Source of the DNA: Brevundimonas pishanensis
GTDB taxonomy: Bacteria; Pseudomonadota; Alphaproteobacteria; Caulobacterales; Caulobacteraceae
NCBI RefSeq assembly: GCF_022750635.1
Contig: NZ_JAJKBG010000009.1
Location: forward strand, 16,746 to 80,745
Direction: 5' to 3'
Length of the DNA stretch: 64,000 nt
This document shows positions 8,799 to 16,786 of this stretch, in pieces (the stretch's first letter is position 1; the number at the start of each line of letters is the position of its first letter). The notes beneath the pieces are model-generated. The model worked only from the letters and a program-made list of their open reading frames with translations. It was not told the origin of the DNA and made no database searches. Made by a program: the position numbers and the translations under genes.

Positions 8799-8828
8799 GA
8801 GCCGGAGGCGGAGACGTCTCCGGCTTCC
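8799..8828. terminator. Hairpin between convergent gcd and proA fragment
   Basis: AGCCGGAG (8800-8807) pairs with CTCCGGCT (8818-8825), with an inner GGAGAC/GTCTCC alternative. A second perfect stem, ATGCTCTGCC / GGCAGAGCAT, overlaps the gcd stop (8710-8733). Both fit a bidirectional terminator carried over from the donor locus. Confidence 0.5.
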
Positions 8829-8833
8829 TGCTG

Positions 8834-9325
8834 TCACGGCCGGATCTGGCCCTGGCCGCGGACGACGTATTTGTAGGTGGTCAGCTGCTCGGCGCCGACG
8901 GGGCCGCGGGCGTGCAGGCGGTTGGTGGAGATGCCGATCTCGCCGCCGAAGCCGAACTCACCGCCGTCGGCGAACTGGGTGGAGGCGTTGACCAGGACGA
9001 TGGCGCTGTCGACCTGGGCGGCGAAACGCTCGGCCGCCTCGGCGTCGGCGGTGACGATAGCCTCGGTGTGGCCCGAGCCGTAGCGGGCGATGTGGTGCAC
9101 AGCGGAATCGACAAGAGCCGAGCTGATCGTCAAACCTGCAATAGACTGATCGAAAGCTCCGCGCTCCGCCTTGAGGCGTCCGTCTAGGATAGTGACGAGG
9201 GCAAGATTGGCATCCTGAACCGCCTCTCCAGTGTCGGCATTTATCACGGCCATGATTGGGTCGGCGTATACCCCGAACCGCTCGGTGGCGGCTGTGTGAA
9301 CAAGGGAGAAGTCCGCACGCGGCAT
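8834..9325 (-). pseudogene. proA: proA (gamma-glutamyl phosphate reductase) 3' fragment in a chimeric frame
   Basis: The last 87 or so residues match the ProA C-terminus: [55 protein letters not shown]. The proA part ends at about 9095. Upstream residues ([18 protein letters not shown] and on) are not ProA, come from DNA with lower GC, and I do not recognise them. The frame is open across the junction, but the dehydrogenase core and catalytic Cys region of ProA are missing, so it is non-functional as ProA. It probably marks the end of the chromosomal segment captured with gcd. Confidence 0.8.
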
Positions 9326-9333
9326 ATGCAGAC

Positions 9334-9357
9334 TTGGTATAAATCATCTGAGGTCAT
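9334..9357 (-). pseudogene. N-terminal codons of the split XRE-locus small gene
   Basis: Reading leftward from ATG 9357 gives MTSDDLYQ, identical to the first eight residues of the intact gene at 53706-53446. Similarity to the second copy continues upstream to about 9405. This is the missing 5' piece of 4332-4573. Confidence 0.7.
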
Positions 9358-9481
9358 GAACGGACTACCGCTCTGGTCGCGGGCGAAGTCCACTCCGAAG
9401 TGTGGCGACTTCGCAAATGCGCCAGAAGCGGCCTTTCTTATCCGCGCGCAAAGCCGACATTCATGAGCACTAGTTGGGCCT

Positions 9482-9516
9482 TTGACTCCGTTATTGATTC
9501 CATTATCTTGGAATCA
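9482..9516 (+). promoter_or_regulatory. ars promoter and ArsR operator
   Basis: TTGACT (9482-9487), a 16-bp spacer and TATCTT (9504-9509) form a plausible sigma-70 promoter. A perfect 8-bp inverted repeat TGATTCCA-ttatct-TGGAATCA (9495-9516) covers the -10 and ends on the A of the arsR ATG. The predicted transcription start coincides with the start codon and no Shine-Dalgarno is seen, so arsR may be leaderless. Confidence 0.6.
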
Positions 9517-9851
9517 TGGAATCAGAAGCCGCCATTCTCGCCCTCGCCGCCCTGGCCCAGCCCACGCGGCTGGAGACCTTCCGCCTGCTGGTCCAGCATG
9601 AACCCGCTGGCCTGCCTGCCGGAGAGATCGCGGACGCACTGGCAGTGCCCGCCAACACCATGTCGGCGCACCTTGGGGTTCTGTCCCGCGCGGGCCTGAT
9701 CAGCTCGGAGCGTCGCAGCCGCTCGATCATCTACCGCGCCGATCTGAGCCGCCTTCAGGCGCTTGTCGTCTTCCTGCTGAAGGACTGCTGCCAGGGCCGC
9801 GCCGACCTGTGCGAGCCGCTTCTGGCCGAACTCGCGCCCTGCCGCGCCTGA
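9516..9851 (+). CDS. arsR: ArsR-family arsenic-responsive repressor
   Basis: A 111-residue winged-helix repressor. The HTH region is LPAGEIADALAVPANTMSAHLGVLSRAGLISSERR. The candidate As(III)-binding cysteines are C-terminal (KDCCQGRADLCEP and APCRA) rather than in the classical helix-3 CVC motif, as in ArsR variants where the site arose separately. It is the first gene of an arsR-arsC-acr3-arsN2-arsH operon and probably binds the palindrome that overlaps its own promoter and start codon. Confidence 0.93.
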   Translation: MESEAAILALAALAQPTRLETFRLLVQHEPAGLPAGEIADALAVPANTMSAHLGVLSRAGLISSERRSRSIIYRADLSRLQALVVFLLKDCCQGRADLCEPLLAELAPCRA

Positions 9852-9858
9852 GGACCTC

Positions 9859-10281
9859 ATGGACGTCGTCATCTATCACAACCCCGCCTGCGGGACGTCG
9901 CGCAACGCCCTGGCCCTGATCCGCCACGTCGGGATCGAGCCCCATGTCATCGAGTATCTGAAGACCCCGCCCAGCCGCGGGATGATCCTGGAGTTGGTCG
10001 AGCGTATGGGCGTTCCGTTGCACAGTCTGCTGCGCGAGAAGGGCACGCCCTTCGCCGAACTGGGCCTCGGCGATCCCGCCCTGTCCAACGATCAACTTCT
10101 GGACGCCGTCGAAACCCATCCGGTTCTGCTGAACCGTCCCATCGTCGTGTCGCCGCTGGGGGTGAAGCTGTGTCGCCCGTCCGAAGCGGTCCTCGACCTT
10201 CTGCCGTCGGAAGGGCTCAAGCCCTTCACCAAGGAGGACGGCGAAGTCGTCATCGACGCCGAGGGCCGGAGGGTCCGCTGA
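9859..10281 (+). CDS. arsC: Arsenate reductase (glutaredoxin type)
   Basis: A 140-residue thioredoxin-fold ArsC that reduces arsenate to arsenite using glutathione and glutaredoxin. The N-terminal [15 protein letters not shown] contains the catalytic Cys and anion-binding loop; [15 protein letters not shown] and [20 protein letters not shown] are the other family blocks. It lies seven bases after arsR, and its stop overlaps the next start by one base (TGATG at 10279-10283). Confidence 0.95.
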   Translation: MDVVIYHNPACGTSRNALALIRHVGIEPHVIEYLKTPPSRGMILELVERMGVPLHSLLREKGTPFAELGLGDPALSNDQLLDAVETHPVLLNRPIVVSPLGVKLCRPSEAVLDLLPSEGLKPFTKEDGEVVIDAEGRRVR

Positions 10282-11366
10282 TGGTTGACGCCGTGATTAC
10301 TGACCAGCCAAAGCGCCGCCTGTCCTTCCTCGACCGTTGGCTGACACTGTGGATTTTCGCGGCCATGGCGCTGGGCGTGCTGCTGGGTGCGGTCGTGCCG
10401 GGCCTTCCCGCCTGGATCGACGGCCTGTCGGTCGGGACGACCAACATCCCCATCGCCATCGGCCTGATCCTGATGATGTATCCGCCGCTGGCGCGGGTGA
10501 AATACGAGGAACTGCCGCGCGTCTTCGCCGACAAGCGCGTGCTGCTGCTCTCCCTGTTCCAGAACTGGGTGCTGGGGCCGGTGCTGATGTTCGCGCTGGC
10601 GGTCATCTTCCTGCGCGACCAGCCGGAATACATGACCGGCGTCATCCTGATCGGTCTGGCCCGCTGCATCGCCATGGTGCTGGTCTGGAACCAGTTGGCG
10701 CGCGGCGACAACCAGTATGTGGCGGGCCTGGTCGCCTTCAACTCGATCTTCCAGATCGCCTTCTTCAGCCTCTACGCCTGGCTGTTCCTGACCGTGCTGC
10801 CGCCCCTGTTCGGACTGGAGAGCAGCGTGGTGGACGTCAGCGTCTGGACCATCGCCGGCGCCGTCCTGGTCTATCTGGGCTTGCCCTTCCTCGGCGGCTT
10901 CCTGACCCGGCGGGCGCTGGTCGCGAGCAAGGGGAGCGACTGGTACGAGACACGCTTCCTGCCGCGCATCGCGCCGGTCACCCTGATCGCCCTGCTCTTC
11001 ACCATCGTCGCCATGTTCAGCCTCAAGGGCGGCGAGGTGGTCGCCCTGCCGCTGGACGCGCTGCGCATCGCCATCCCGCTGACGATCTACTTCTTCGTCA
11101 TGTTCGTGGTCAGCTTCCTGATGGGACAGCTGATCGAGGCGGACTATCCGCGCACCACGGCCCTGGCGTTCACCGCCGCCTCTAACAACTTTGAACTGGC
11201 AATCGCCGTCGCCATCGCCGCCTTCGGGCTGGCGTCGCCGGTCGCATTCGCGGCGGTCATCGGCCCGCTGGTCGAGGTCCCGGTGCTGATCCTGCTGGTG
11301 TCGGTCGCCCTGTGGCTGGGCCGCCGCTACTTCCCCGCGACCGCCCCGAAGAAGGACGCCTGCTGA
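10281..11366 (+). CDS. acr3: ACR3-type arsenite efflux transporter
   Basis: A 361-residue inner-membrane carrier of the Acr3 (bile/arsenite/riboflavin transporter) family with about ten hydrophobic segments. The conserved cysteine essential for arsenite transport is in [40 protein letters not shown] is the second signature. It exports arsenite made by ArsC. Start at ATG 10281 (one-base overlap with arsC); a longer upstream frame is not needed. Its stop overlaps arsN2 by one base. Confidence 0.95.
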   Translation: MVDAVITDQPKRRLSFLDRWLTLWIFAAMALGVLLGAVVPGLPAWIDGLSVGTTNIPIAIGLILMMYPPLARVKYEELPRVFADKRVLLLSLFQNWVLGPVLMFALAVIFLRDQPEYMTGVILIGLARCIAMVLVWNQLARGDNQYVAGLVAFNSIFQIAFFSLYAWLFLTVLPPLFGLESSVVDVSVWTIAGAVLVYLGLPFLGGFLTRRALVASKGSDWYETRFLPRIAPVTLIALLFTIVAMFSLKGGEVVALPLDALRIAIPLTIYFFVMFVVSFLMGQLIEADYPRTTALAFTAASNNFELAIAVAIAAFGLASPVAFAAVIGPLVEVPVLILLVSVALWLGRRYFPATAPKKDAC

Positions 11367-11806
11367 TGGCCTTCAACGTCTCGGCGTTGCCCGAACCCAC
11401 CGCCGACCTGATCGCCGCGCTGGAGGCTGCCGGACTGCCGACGGATGACCTCCACGAACCCGACCGGCGCTTCTTCCGCTTTGAGAATGGCGAGGGGCTG
11501 GTCGGCTACGGCGGGCTGGAGCAGGTCGGGCCCGACGTCCTGATCCGCTCCATCATCGTCCCTGACGGCCGTCGCGGCGGCGGTCACGGCGGGGCGATCC
11601 TGTCCTGGCTCGAAACTGAAGCCGCCCAGCAAGGCGCTGCCAGCCTCTATCTGCTCACGACCTCGGCCGCCGCCTTCTTCCAGCGGCGCGGCTACTCGGT
11701 CGCCCTTCGGTCAGCCGCGCCGCCCGCCATCGCCGCTTCTCGCCAGTTCAGCGGCCTGTGCCCGGCATCGGCGACCTTCATGTTCAAGGATCTGCGTATC
11801 CAATGA
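11366..11806 (+). CDS. arsN2: ArsN2-type GNAT acetyltransferase
   Basis: A 146-residue GNAT-fold protein. The acetyl-CoA pyrophosphate loop is [13 protein letters not shown], followed by the C-terminal [13 protein letters not shown] strand-turn. The family is found almost only in ars operons; the related ArsN1 acetylates the organoarsenical antibiotic arsinothricin, while the ArsN2 substrate is less clear. Start at ATG 11366 inside the acr3 stop; its stop overlaps the arsH ATG (ATGA at 11803). Confidence 0.85.
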   Translation: MAFNVSALPEPTADLIAALEAAGLPTDDLHEPDRRFFRFENGEGLVGYGGLEQVGPDVLIRSIIVPDGRRGGGHGGAILSWLETEAAQQGAASLYLLTTSAAAFFQRRGYSVALRSAAPPAIAASRQFSGLCPASATFMFKDLRIQ

Positions 11807-12549
11807 CCCGCCTTCGCGACCTGCCCGATCCCGACCACCTGCCCGCGCTCGACCCGGCCTATCTGTCCAGCTGCCCCGCGCTGGGCCTCGGTCCGAACGA
11901 CCATCCGCCGCGCATCCTGCTGCTCTACGGCTCGCTGCGGGATCGGTCCTTTTCCCGGCTGTGCGTCGAGGAGGCCGCCCGCCTTCTGCGCTTCATGGGC
12001 TGCGAGACGCGCATCTTCGATTCGTCCGACCTGCCGCTGACCGATCAGGTCGCCTACGACGATCATCCCGCCGTCCATGAACTGCGCGAGCACGCCCTGT
12101 GGTCGGAGGGCATGGTCTGGAGCAGCCCGGAGCGCCACGGCCAGATTTCCGGGATCATGAAGCTGCAGATCGATCACCTGCCGCTCAGCATGGGCGGCAT
12201 GCGTCCGACCCAGGGCCGCACCCTGGCGGTCATGCAGGTCTCCGGCGGCTCGCAGAGTTTCAACGCCGTCAACACCCTGCGCCTGCTCGGCCGCTGGATG
12301 CGGATGATCACCATCCCCAACCAGTCCAGCGTCGCCAAGGCCTTCATGGAGTTCGACGACGACGGCCGCATGAAGTCGTCCAGCTACTATGATCGCATCG
12401 TCGACGTGATGGAGGAACTGGTGCGCTTCACCGTCCTGACCCGCGCCCATGCCGGCCAGTTGGTGGATCGCTATTCCGAGCGGAAGGCGTCAGGCGTGCC
12501 GATCGATGCGGCCAACGACCTGTCCGCGATCGCGACCAGGTCTGCGTAG
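11803..12549 (+). CDS. arsH: ArsH organoarsenical oxidase/NADPH-FMN reductase
   Basis: A 248-residue flavodoxin-like protein of the ArsH family, which oxidises trivalent methylarsenicals to less toxic pentavalent forms. The FMN phosphate loop is [15 protein letters not shown], followed by [24 protein letters not shown], the family hallmark, and the [19 protein letters not shown] block. Last gene of the tightly overlapping ars operon. Confidence 0.94.
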   Translation: MTRLRDLPDPDHLPALDPAYLSSCPALGLGPNDHPPRILLLYGSLRDRSFSRLCVEEAARLLRFMGCETRIFDSSDLPLTDQVAYDDHPAVHELREHALWSEGMVWSSPERHGQISGIMKLQIDHLPLSMGGMRPTQGRTLAVMQVSGGSQSFNAVNTLRLLGRWMRMITIPNQSSVAKAFMEFDDDGRMKSSSYYDRIVDVMEELVRFTVLTRAHAGQLVDRYSERKASGVPIDAANDLSAIATRSA

Positions 12550-12571
12550 CCTCAGGCTGGACTGTTAGAGA

Positions 12572-13813
12572 ATGGCCACGGAAATCAGCGGCGAATCCAG
12601 CTCAGTCCACGGGTGCCCGAGCGCGCCACTGGCCGGTTCGCCGACAGAGGTCTTCGCGGTCTTCCTCAAGCTCGGCCTCACGTCGTTCGGCGGGCCCGTG
12701 GCGCACCTCGGCTATTTCCGGGACGAGTTGGTCTCGCGACGCCGTTGGATCGATGAAGCCGGATACGCCGACTTGGTCGCCATGTGCCAATTCCTGCCCG
12801 GCCCAGCCTCCAGCCAAGCGGGCTACGCCTTGGGCTTGTGGCGCGCCGGCCCATTGGGCGGCATTGCGGCATGGTGCGCCTTCACACTGCCGTCCGCCGC
12901 GCTCCTGGTCTTGTTCGCCGTGGGCGCAGCCTCGCTCAACGGTCCGGTTGGAATGGGCCTGCTGCATGGACTGAAGCTGGTGGCCGTGGCTGTGGTCGCT
13001 CAGGCGGTCTGGGGGATGGCCCGCACCCTGACCCCCGACTGGCAAAGAGCGGCTATCGGCCTAGCCGCTGTTGTAATCCTGATGTTGCTCGGCGGAGCGA
13101 CAGGTCAGATCGTCGCCATCGTCATCGGCAGCCTGGCGGGGCTGCGCCTCTGCCGGACGACGAACGCCACATCAGCGTCGACTCCAAGCTTCCCGATTTC
13201 ACGGCGCGCCGGCGCAACGGCCCTGGCCGTGTTCCTTCTGCTTCTGGCGGGCTTGCCGCTCGCCTCCATGGCGACAGGACTCCACGGCGTCGCCTTGCTG
13301 GACGTCTTCTATCGAGCCGGCACCTTCGTTTTCGGAGGCGGTCACGTCGTTCTGCCCCTGCTCGAAGAAGGCGTGGTGCAGCCCGGCTGGATCGATTCCA
13401 ATGGCTTTCTTGCGGGCTATGGCGCGGCCCAAGCCGTACCGGGGCCGCTTTTCACCTTCGCCGCCTATCTGGGCGCCGCCATGGAGCCTTCTCCGAATGG
13501 ATTGGCCGGGGCCGCCCTTTGTCTAGTGGCGATCTTCGCGCCGGGATTGCTGCTGGTGACAGGGGTGCTGCCGTTCTGGAGTCTGCTGCGCGCCCGACCG
13601 GCGGCCCAGGCGGCGATGCGCGGCGCGAACGCGGCAGTCGTCGGCATTCTGGCTTTCGCCCTCTATACCCCTGTAGGAACCGGCGCGATCCTGAGTGCGA
13701 TCGACTTCTTCGTGGCGCTGGCGGGCTTTGTTCTGCTGACGGTGTGGAAGTGCCCACCATGGATAGTCGTTGCCCTGACCGCCGCAAGCGGGGTCGCCGT
13801 CGCATTGATTTGA
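12572..13813 (+). CDS. chrA: Chromate efflux transporter ChrA
   Basis: A 413-residue CHR-family antiporter with two homologous halves. The N-terminal half has FLKLGLTSFGGPVAHLGYFR and CQFLPGPASSQAGYALG; the C-terminal half has FVFGGGHVVLPLLEEGVV and GYGAAQAVPGPLFTFAAYLG. Exports chromate from the cytoplasm. It starts 22 bp after arsH, so it may be co-transcribed with the ars operon. Confidence 0.94.
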   Translation: MATEISGESSSVHGCPSAPLAGSPTEVFAVFLKLGLTSFGGPVAHLGYFRDELVSRRRWIDEAGYADLVAMCQFLPGPASSQAGYALGLWRAGPLGGIAAWCAFTLPSAALLVLFAVGAASLNGPVGMGLLHGLKLVAVAVVAQAVWGMARTLTPDWQRAAIGLAAVVILMLLGGATGQIVAIVIGSLAGLRLCRTTNATSASTPSFPISRRAGATALAVFLLLLAGLPLASMATGLHGVALLDVFYRAGTFVFGGGHVVLPLLEEGVVQPGWIDSNGFLAGYGAAQAVPGPLFTFAAYLGAAMEPSPNGLAGAALCLVAIFAPGLLLVTGVLPFWSLLRARPAAQAAMRGANAAVVGILAFALYTPVGTGAILSAIDFFVALAGFVLLTVWKCPPWIVVALTAASGVAVALI

Positions 13814-14043
13814 CACTAGCCGCACCCGTCGCGGGCACCTGAAACAGGCGGCCGCCCCCCGTCGATTCGTCCAAACCTCTTGCGCAGTGAACGTGACGGA
13901 TCTTGCATTCAAAGCCCCGTAGCGGCATGCATGCCGTCGTTCACCTTGGACTCGGCGCCCCTGGGCTGCCGGGTGGCTATCCCGTCCGCCGATCCGTCGG
14001 GAAACTGAGCCGCCGCATGCGGCTCGTCCAAATGAAATCCTGA

Positions 14044-15525
14044 ATGTCCATTATTGCATCCGCGCGCCAGCAATGGCTCGCCAACCCTCGCCGCGATTTG
14101 CTGGCGGGCACCGTCGTGGCGCTGGCCCTGATCCCGGAGGCCATCGCCTTCTCCATCATCGCCGGCGTCGATCCCGCCGTGGGCCTTTACGCCAGCTTCG
14201 TCATCGCCGTGACCATCGCCTTCGTCGGTGGGCGACCCGCCATGATCTCGGCCGCGACCGGCGCCATGGCCCTGCTCATGGTTACGCTCGTCCGTGATCA
14301 TGGCCTGGAATACCTGTTCGCCGCATCGATCCTGTGCGGCGTCTTTCAAATCATCATCGGCCTGCTGAAACTGGGCCGCTACATCCGCTTCGTCAGCCGC
14401 AGCGTCATGACCGGCTTCGTCAACTCTCTGGCCATCCTGATCTTCCTGGCTCAGATGCCGGAACTGATCGGCGCCAACTGGCAGACCTTCGCTCTGGTCG
14501 GCGCTGCCCTGGCCATCATCTACGGCTTCCCTCGCCTGACCAAGGCCGTGCCTTCGCCCCTGGTCGCCATCGTCCTGATCAGCGGCTTCGTGATGATGAC
14601 CGGTCTGGATGTCCGCACGGTCGGCGACATGGGTCAAATGCCTTCATCCCTGCCGATCTTCCATCTGCCGGCCGTCCCGCTGGCCTGGGAGACCTTCGCC
14701 ATTATCGCGCCAGTCTCGGCTACATTAGCCTTCGTCGGCCTGCTGGAAAGCCTGCTAACGGCGAACCTGATCGACGACCTGACTGACACCCCTTCAGACA
14801 AGGACCGCGAGACGCGCGGTCAGGGCATCGCCAACATCCTGTCGCCGCTGTTCGGCGGCATGGCGGGTTGCGCCATGATCGGCCAGTCGATCATCAATGT
14901 GACCTCCGGCGCGCGAGGCCGCCTGTCCACGCTATGGGCTGGCCTCTTCCTCTTGTTCCTGATCCTGGTGCTTCAGGATTGGGTGGCGCGGATACCCATG
15001 GCGGCTCTGGTGGCGGTGATGATCATGGTGTCCATCGGAACCTTCGACTGGGGCTCAGTCCTGAAGCTGCGCTCAACGCCGTTCCAGTCGTCCATCGTCA
15101 TGATCGCCACGACGGCGACTGTCGTGGCCACCCATGATCTGTCCAAGGGCGTCGTCCTGGGCGTGATCCTCTCGGCCGTCTTCTTCATGCGCAAGGTCGG
15201 TAAGACCGTGGTCGTCGAAGAGATCGAAACGCCGGAAGACGGCGTGCTGCGCTACCGCGTGTCTGGGCAGTTGTTTTTCGCTTCGGCCGATGTCTTCGCC
15301 GCAGCCTTCGAACACCACGGCAGCCCCAGGCGCGTGGAGATCGATATGACCGACGCCCACCTGTGGGACCTGACAGGCGTCGCCGCTGTCGACAAGGTCG
15401 TTTTCCGTTATCGGAAGCAGGGGGCCGAAGTCGAGGTCATTGGCATGAACGCTGATGAACAGTCTCTAGTGGAGCGGGTGGGCCGTCACGACAAGAGCCA
15501 TCTTCCCATCGGGCTGTCGCACTGA
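14044..15525 (+). CDS. SulP-family anion transporter with STAS domain
   Basis: A 493-residue carrier. The membrane domain opens with [26 protein letters not shown] (the Sulfate_transp signature) and has about ten segments; [24 protein letters not shown] is the central SulP motif. A C-terminal STAS domain covers about residues 390-485 ([36 protein letters not shown]). Substrate may be sulfate or another oxyanion; next to chrA, a sulfate-uptake role that offsets chromate competition is plausible but inferred. A 230-bp gap without a recognised feature separates it from chrA. Confidence 0.9.
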   Translation: MSIIASARQQWLANPRRDLLAGTVVALALIPEAIAFSIIAGVDPAVGLYASFVIAVTIAFVGGRPAMISAATGAMALLMVTLVRDHGLEYLFAASILCGVFQIIIGLLKLGRYIRFVSRSVMTGFVNSLAILIFLAQMPELIGANWQTFALVGAALAIIYGFPRLTKAVPSPLVAIVLISGFVMMTGLDVRTVGDMGQMPSSLPIFHLPAVPLAWETFAIIAPVSATLAFVGLLESLLTANLIDDLTDTPSDKDRETRGQGIANILSPLFGGMAGCAMIGQSIINVTSGARGRLSTLWAGLFLLFLILVLQDWVARIPMAALVAVMIMVSIGTFDWGSVLKLRSTPFQSSIVMIATTATVVATHDLSKGVVLGVILSAVFFMRKVGKTVVVEEIETPEDGVLRYRVSGQLFFASADVFAAAFEHHGSPRRVEIDMTDAHLWDLTGVAAVDKVVFRYRKQGAEVEVIGMNADEQSLVERVGRHDKSHLPIGLSH

Positions 15526-15555
15526 TGAGCCCTCCTGAGAGGGTTCGTCATTCTT
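15523..15555 (+). terminator. Rho-independent terminator after the SulP gene
   Basis: TGATGAGCCCTC (starting at the stop codon) pairs over 12 bp, with two G-U wobbles, with GAGGGTTCGTCA around a CTGA loop, followed by TTCTT. Confidence 0.7.
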
Positions 15556-15683
15556 GCCCCAGTGGAAGGCTTTTCGTCGACCTATGGTCAGATGTCCTCG
15601 CCTATCCACGCTGATGTCGGCGACGCGCCAGGAGCGGTCCTTGGCTCCCTGACCAAAACCTCACATTTGCCTCCCCCGCGGTC

Positions 15684-15945
15684 TCAGAGCGGCAAAGCCT
15701 TCGCAAGACTGGCTTTCAGCTTCTCATCGGGTCCCAGAAGCGGCTTCGGCGGCGACGCTTCGGTCAGCCCCAGCATATTCGCCGCCGCATACATCAGCCG
15801 AAGACTGCCGTGGGCGCGGAACAAGTCCCACAAGCCGGCGAAGGCGGCGTCGCATCGGCCCGCTTCCTCGCGATCGCCTCTGATAGCCGCCGTCGCGAGC
15901 GCGGCGGCCTGTTCAGGAAACAGCCCGCCGGCCACGCTGTACTGA
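15684..15945 (-). pseudogene. dapA-like (DHDPS/NAL family) 3' fragment
   Basis: The frame reads YSVAGGLFPEQAAALATAA, then GDREEAGRCDAAF and a C-terminal helix ending SLAKALPL, resembling the last 85 or so residues of dihydrodipicolinate synthase-family lyases. The (beta/alpha)8 catalytic part with the Schiff-base Lys is missing; the sequence stops being coding at about 15943, where an inverted repeat and IS3 debris begin. It is a second truncated housekeeping-type gene at an insertion boundary, like proA'. Confidence 0.65.
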
Positions 15946-15999
15946 TCTGCTCCCGGAAAACTCTAACTTCAGGTGATCCAGTTTCCCGGGAGCAGATCA
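15943..15999. repeat. 20-bp near-perfect inverted repeat
   Basis: TGATCTGCTCCCGGAAAACT (15943-15962) is complementary to AGTTTCCCGGGAGCAGATCA (15980-15999) with one mismatch and a 17-base loop. It sits at the break point of the dapA fragment and just before an IS3 end. Identity not known. Confidence 0.8.
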
Positions 16000-16006
16000 A
16001 GATCAC

Positions 16007-16050
16007 CTCGGACTCTCGTTATGGCTGGATGAGAAATGGGGGTCACGTCA
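16007..16050 (+). mobile_element. IS3-family right-end remnant
   Basis: CTCGGACTCTCGTTATGGCT...GGGGGTCACGTCA matches the right end of the deleted IS3 element at 42358-42401 with only a few differences. No transposase sequence remains. Confidence 0.7.
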
Positions 16051-16230
16051 GTGTGAAGCAAAAATTGTCCCCCATCTTTAGCTCCACTTGCCATGTAAGC
16101 TATTTCAGGGATATGCAGTGGAAATCATCAAGAGTTGGGTCGACACCCACACCAACCTGCCAGTCCGGGCAAGGTGGTTTGCGTAAGCAGATGTGGCTCA
16201 ACTGAGCAACAAAGCGGAAGCTGTGTCGCC

Positions 16231-16244
16231 CCTCCAAATGGAGG
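16231..16244 (+). promoter_or_regulatory. Hairpin sequestering the DUF3293 ribosome-binding site
   Basis: CCTCC-aaat-GGAGG. The 3' arm is the Shine-Dalgarno, seven bases before ATG 16252. Such a short GC-rich hairpin would lower initiation unless opened by heat, a ligand, a protein or ribosome standby binding. It fixes the start at 16252. Confidence 0.5.
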
Positions 16245-16251
16245 TTCTTTA

Positions 16252-16680
16252 ATGTCAACGACCGCAGTAAACAACGACCTCGTAGCAGCTTACAGTGCTA
16301 CAAATTATCACGTCCTTTCGGATGACGGATTCTTCGTCCTTAAAATTGGTCAGCGATCACATGAGCTTGCCCACCGGTTCGTACTGACCGACCGGAGCGG
16401 AGCGACCTTCATTACAGCTGAAAATCCCTTCAGTCAGACTGTCACGGCAGAAGAAAACGCGGCCAACCAAGCCAGCCTGTACCAGGACCTCGCTTCTACG
16501 GGGGCAGCCATAATAAAGGGAGCAGGACAAGGCGAGGACCCGACTTGGCCGGCCGAAGCCAGCTACCTCGCGATCGGCATCTCCCGCGAAAACGCCTGCG
16601 AACTCGGCCGCAAATACCGACAGAACGCAATCCTCTGGATCGGGGCTAATGCCGTGCCGGAGCTTGTGCTCTTACGCTGA
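16252..16680 (+). CDS. DUF3293 domain protein
   Basis: A 142-residue cytoplasmic protein. The conserved DUF3293 stretch is ATFITAENPFSQTVTAEENAANQ, followed by PTWPAEASYLAIGISRENACELG and KYRQNAILWIGANAVPELVLLR. The biochemical role of the family is unknown. It lies 106 bp before metK on the same strand, with only the riboswitch leader between, so it may be co-transcribed with metK or simply travel with it. Base composition is less GC-rich than the ars/chrA block, which suggests a different donor. Confidence 0.8.
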   Translation: MSTTAVNNDLVAAYSATNYHVLSDDGFFVLKIGQRSHELAHRFVLTDRSGATFITAENPFSQTVTAEENAANQASLYQDLASTGAAIIKGAGQGEDPTWPAEASYLAIGISRENACELGRKYRQNAILWIGANAVPELVLLR

Positions 16681-16718
16681 CAGAAAAGGCAGAAACAGGG
16701 CTGGCTCACCTCACGGGC

Positions 16719-16778
16719 TGGGGGGATTTGATCCTGATTGCCAACCCCGGCGCGTCGTCAAATCTGGCTAAAAGTGGA
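16719..16778 (+). promoter_or_regulatory. SAM-II riboswitch controlling metK
   Basis: An H-type pseudoknot with SAM-II features. P1 is GGGG (16721-16724) with CCCC (16745-16748). The loop GATTTGA (16725-16731) pairs perfectly with TCAAATC (16758-16764). TCC (16732-16734) pairs with GGA (16776-16778), which is also the Shine-Dalgarno, eight bases before the metK ATG. The conserved ATTGC in the loop and GCTAAAA in the 3' strand (16767-16773) are present. The architecture predicts translational shut-off when S-adenosylmethionine is bound. Confidence 0.85.
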
Positions 16779-16786
16779 ACCAGACC

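Larger units (their letters stand above)
4574..9333 (+). mobile_element. IS1380-mediated transposition unit (IS + gcd + proA fragment)
   Basis: Flanked by the 5-bp direct repeat TTGGT (4569-4573 and 9334-9338). Removing the unit and one repeat rejoins the small XRE-locus gene in frame exactly as in the intact copy at 53446-53706. The left end is the IS1380 left repeat. The right end lies past gcd, proA' and a 230-bp unknown segment. This is the arrangement known for ISEcp1 (also IS1380 family), which skips its own right repeat and uses a weakly similar downstream site. Confidence 0.7.

Noticed and set aside
8834..9325. Functional gamma-glutamyl phosphate reductase
   Set aside because: Only the last 87 or so residues are ProA; the upstream part is unrelated and the catalytic region is absent.
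15943..15999. Integron attC site
   Set aside because: The inverted repeat lacks the GTTRRRY core and its complement, and no gene cassette or integrase is nearby.
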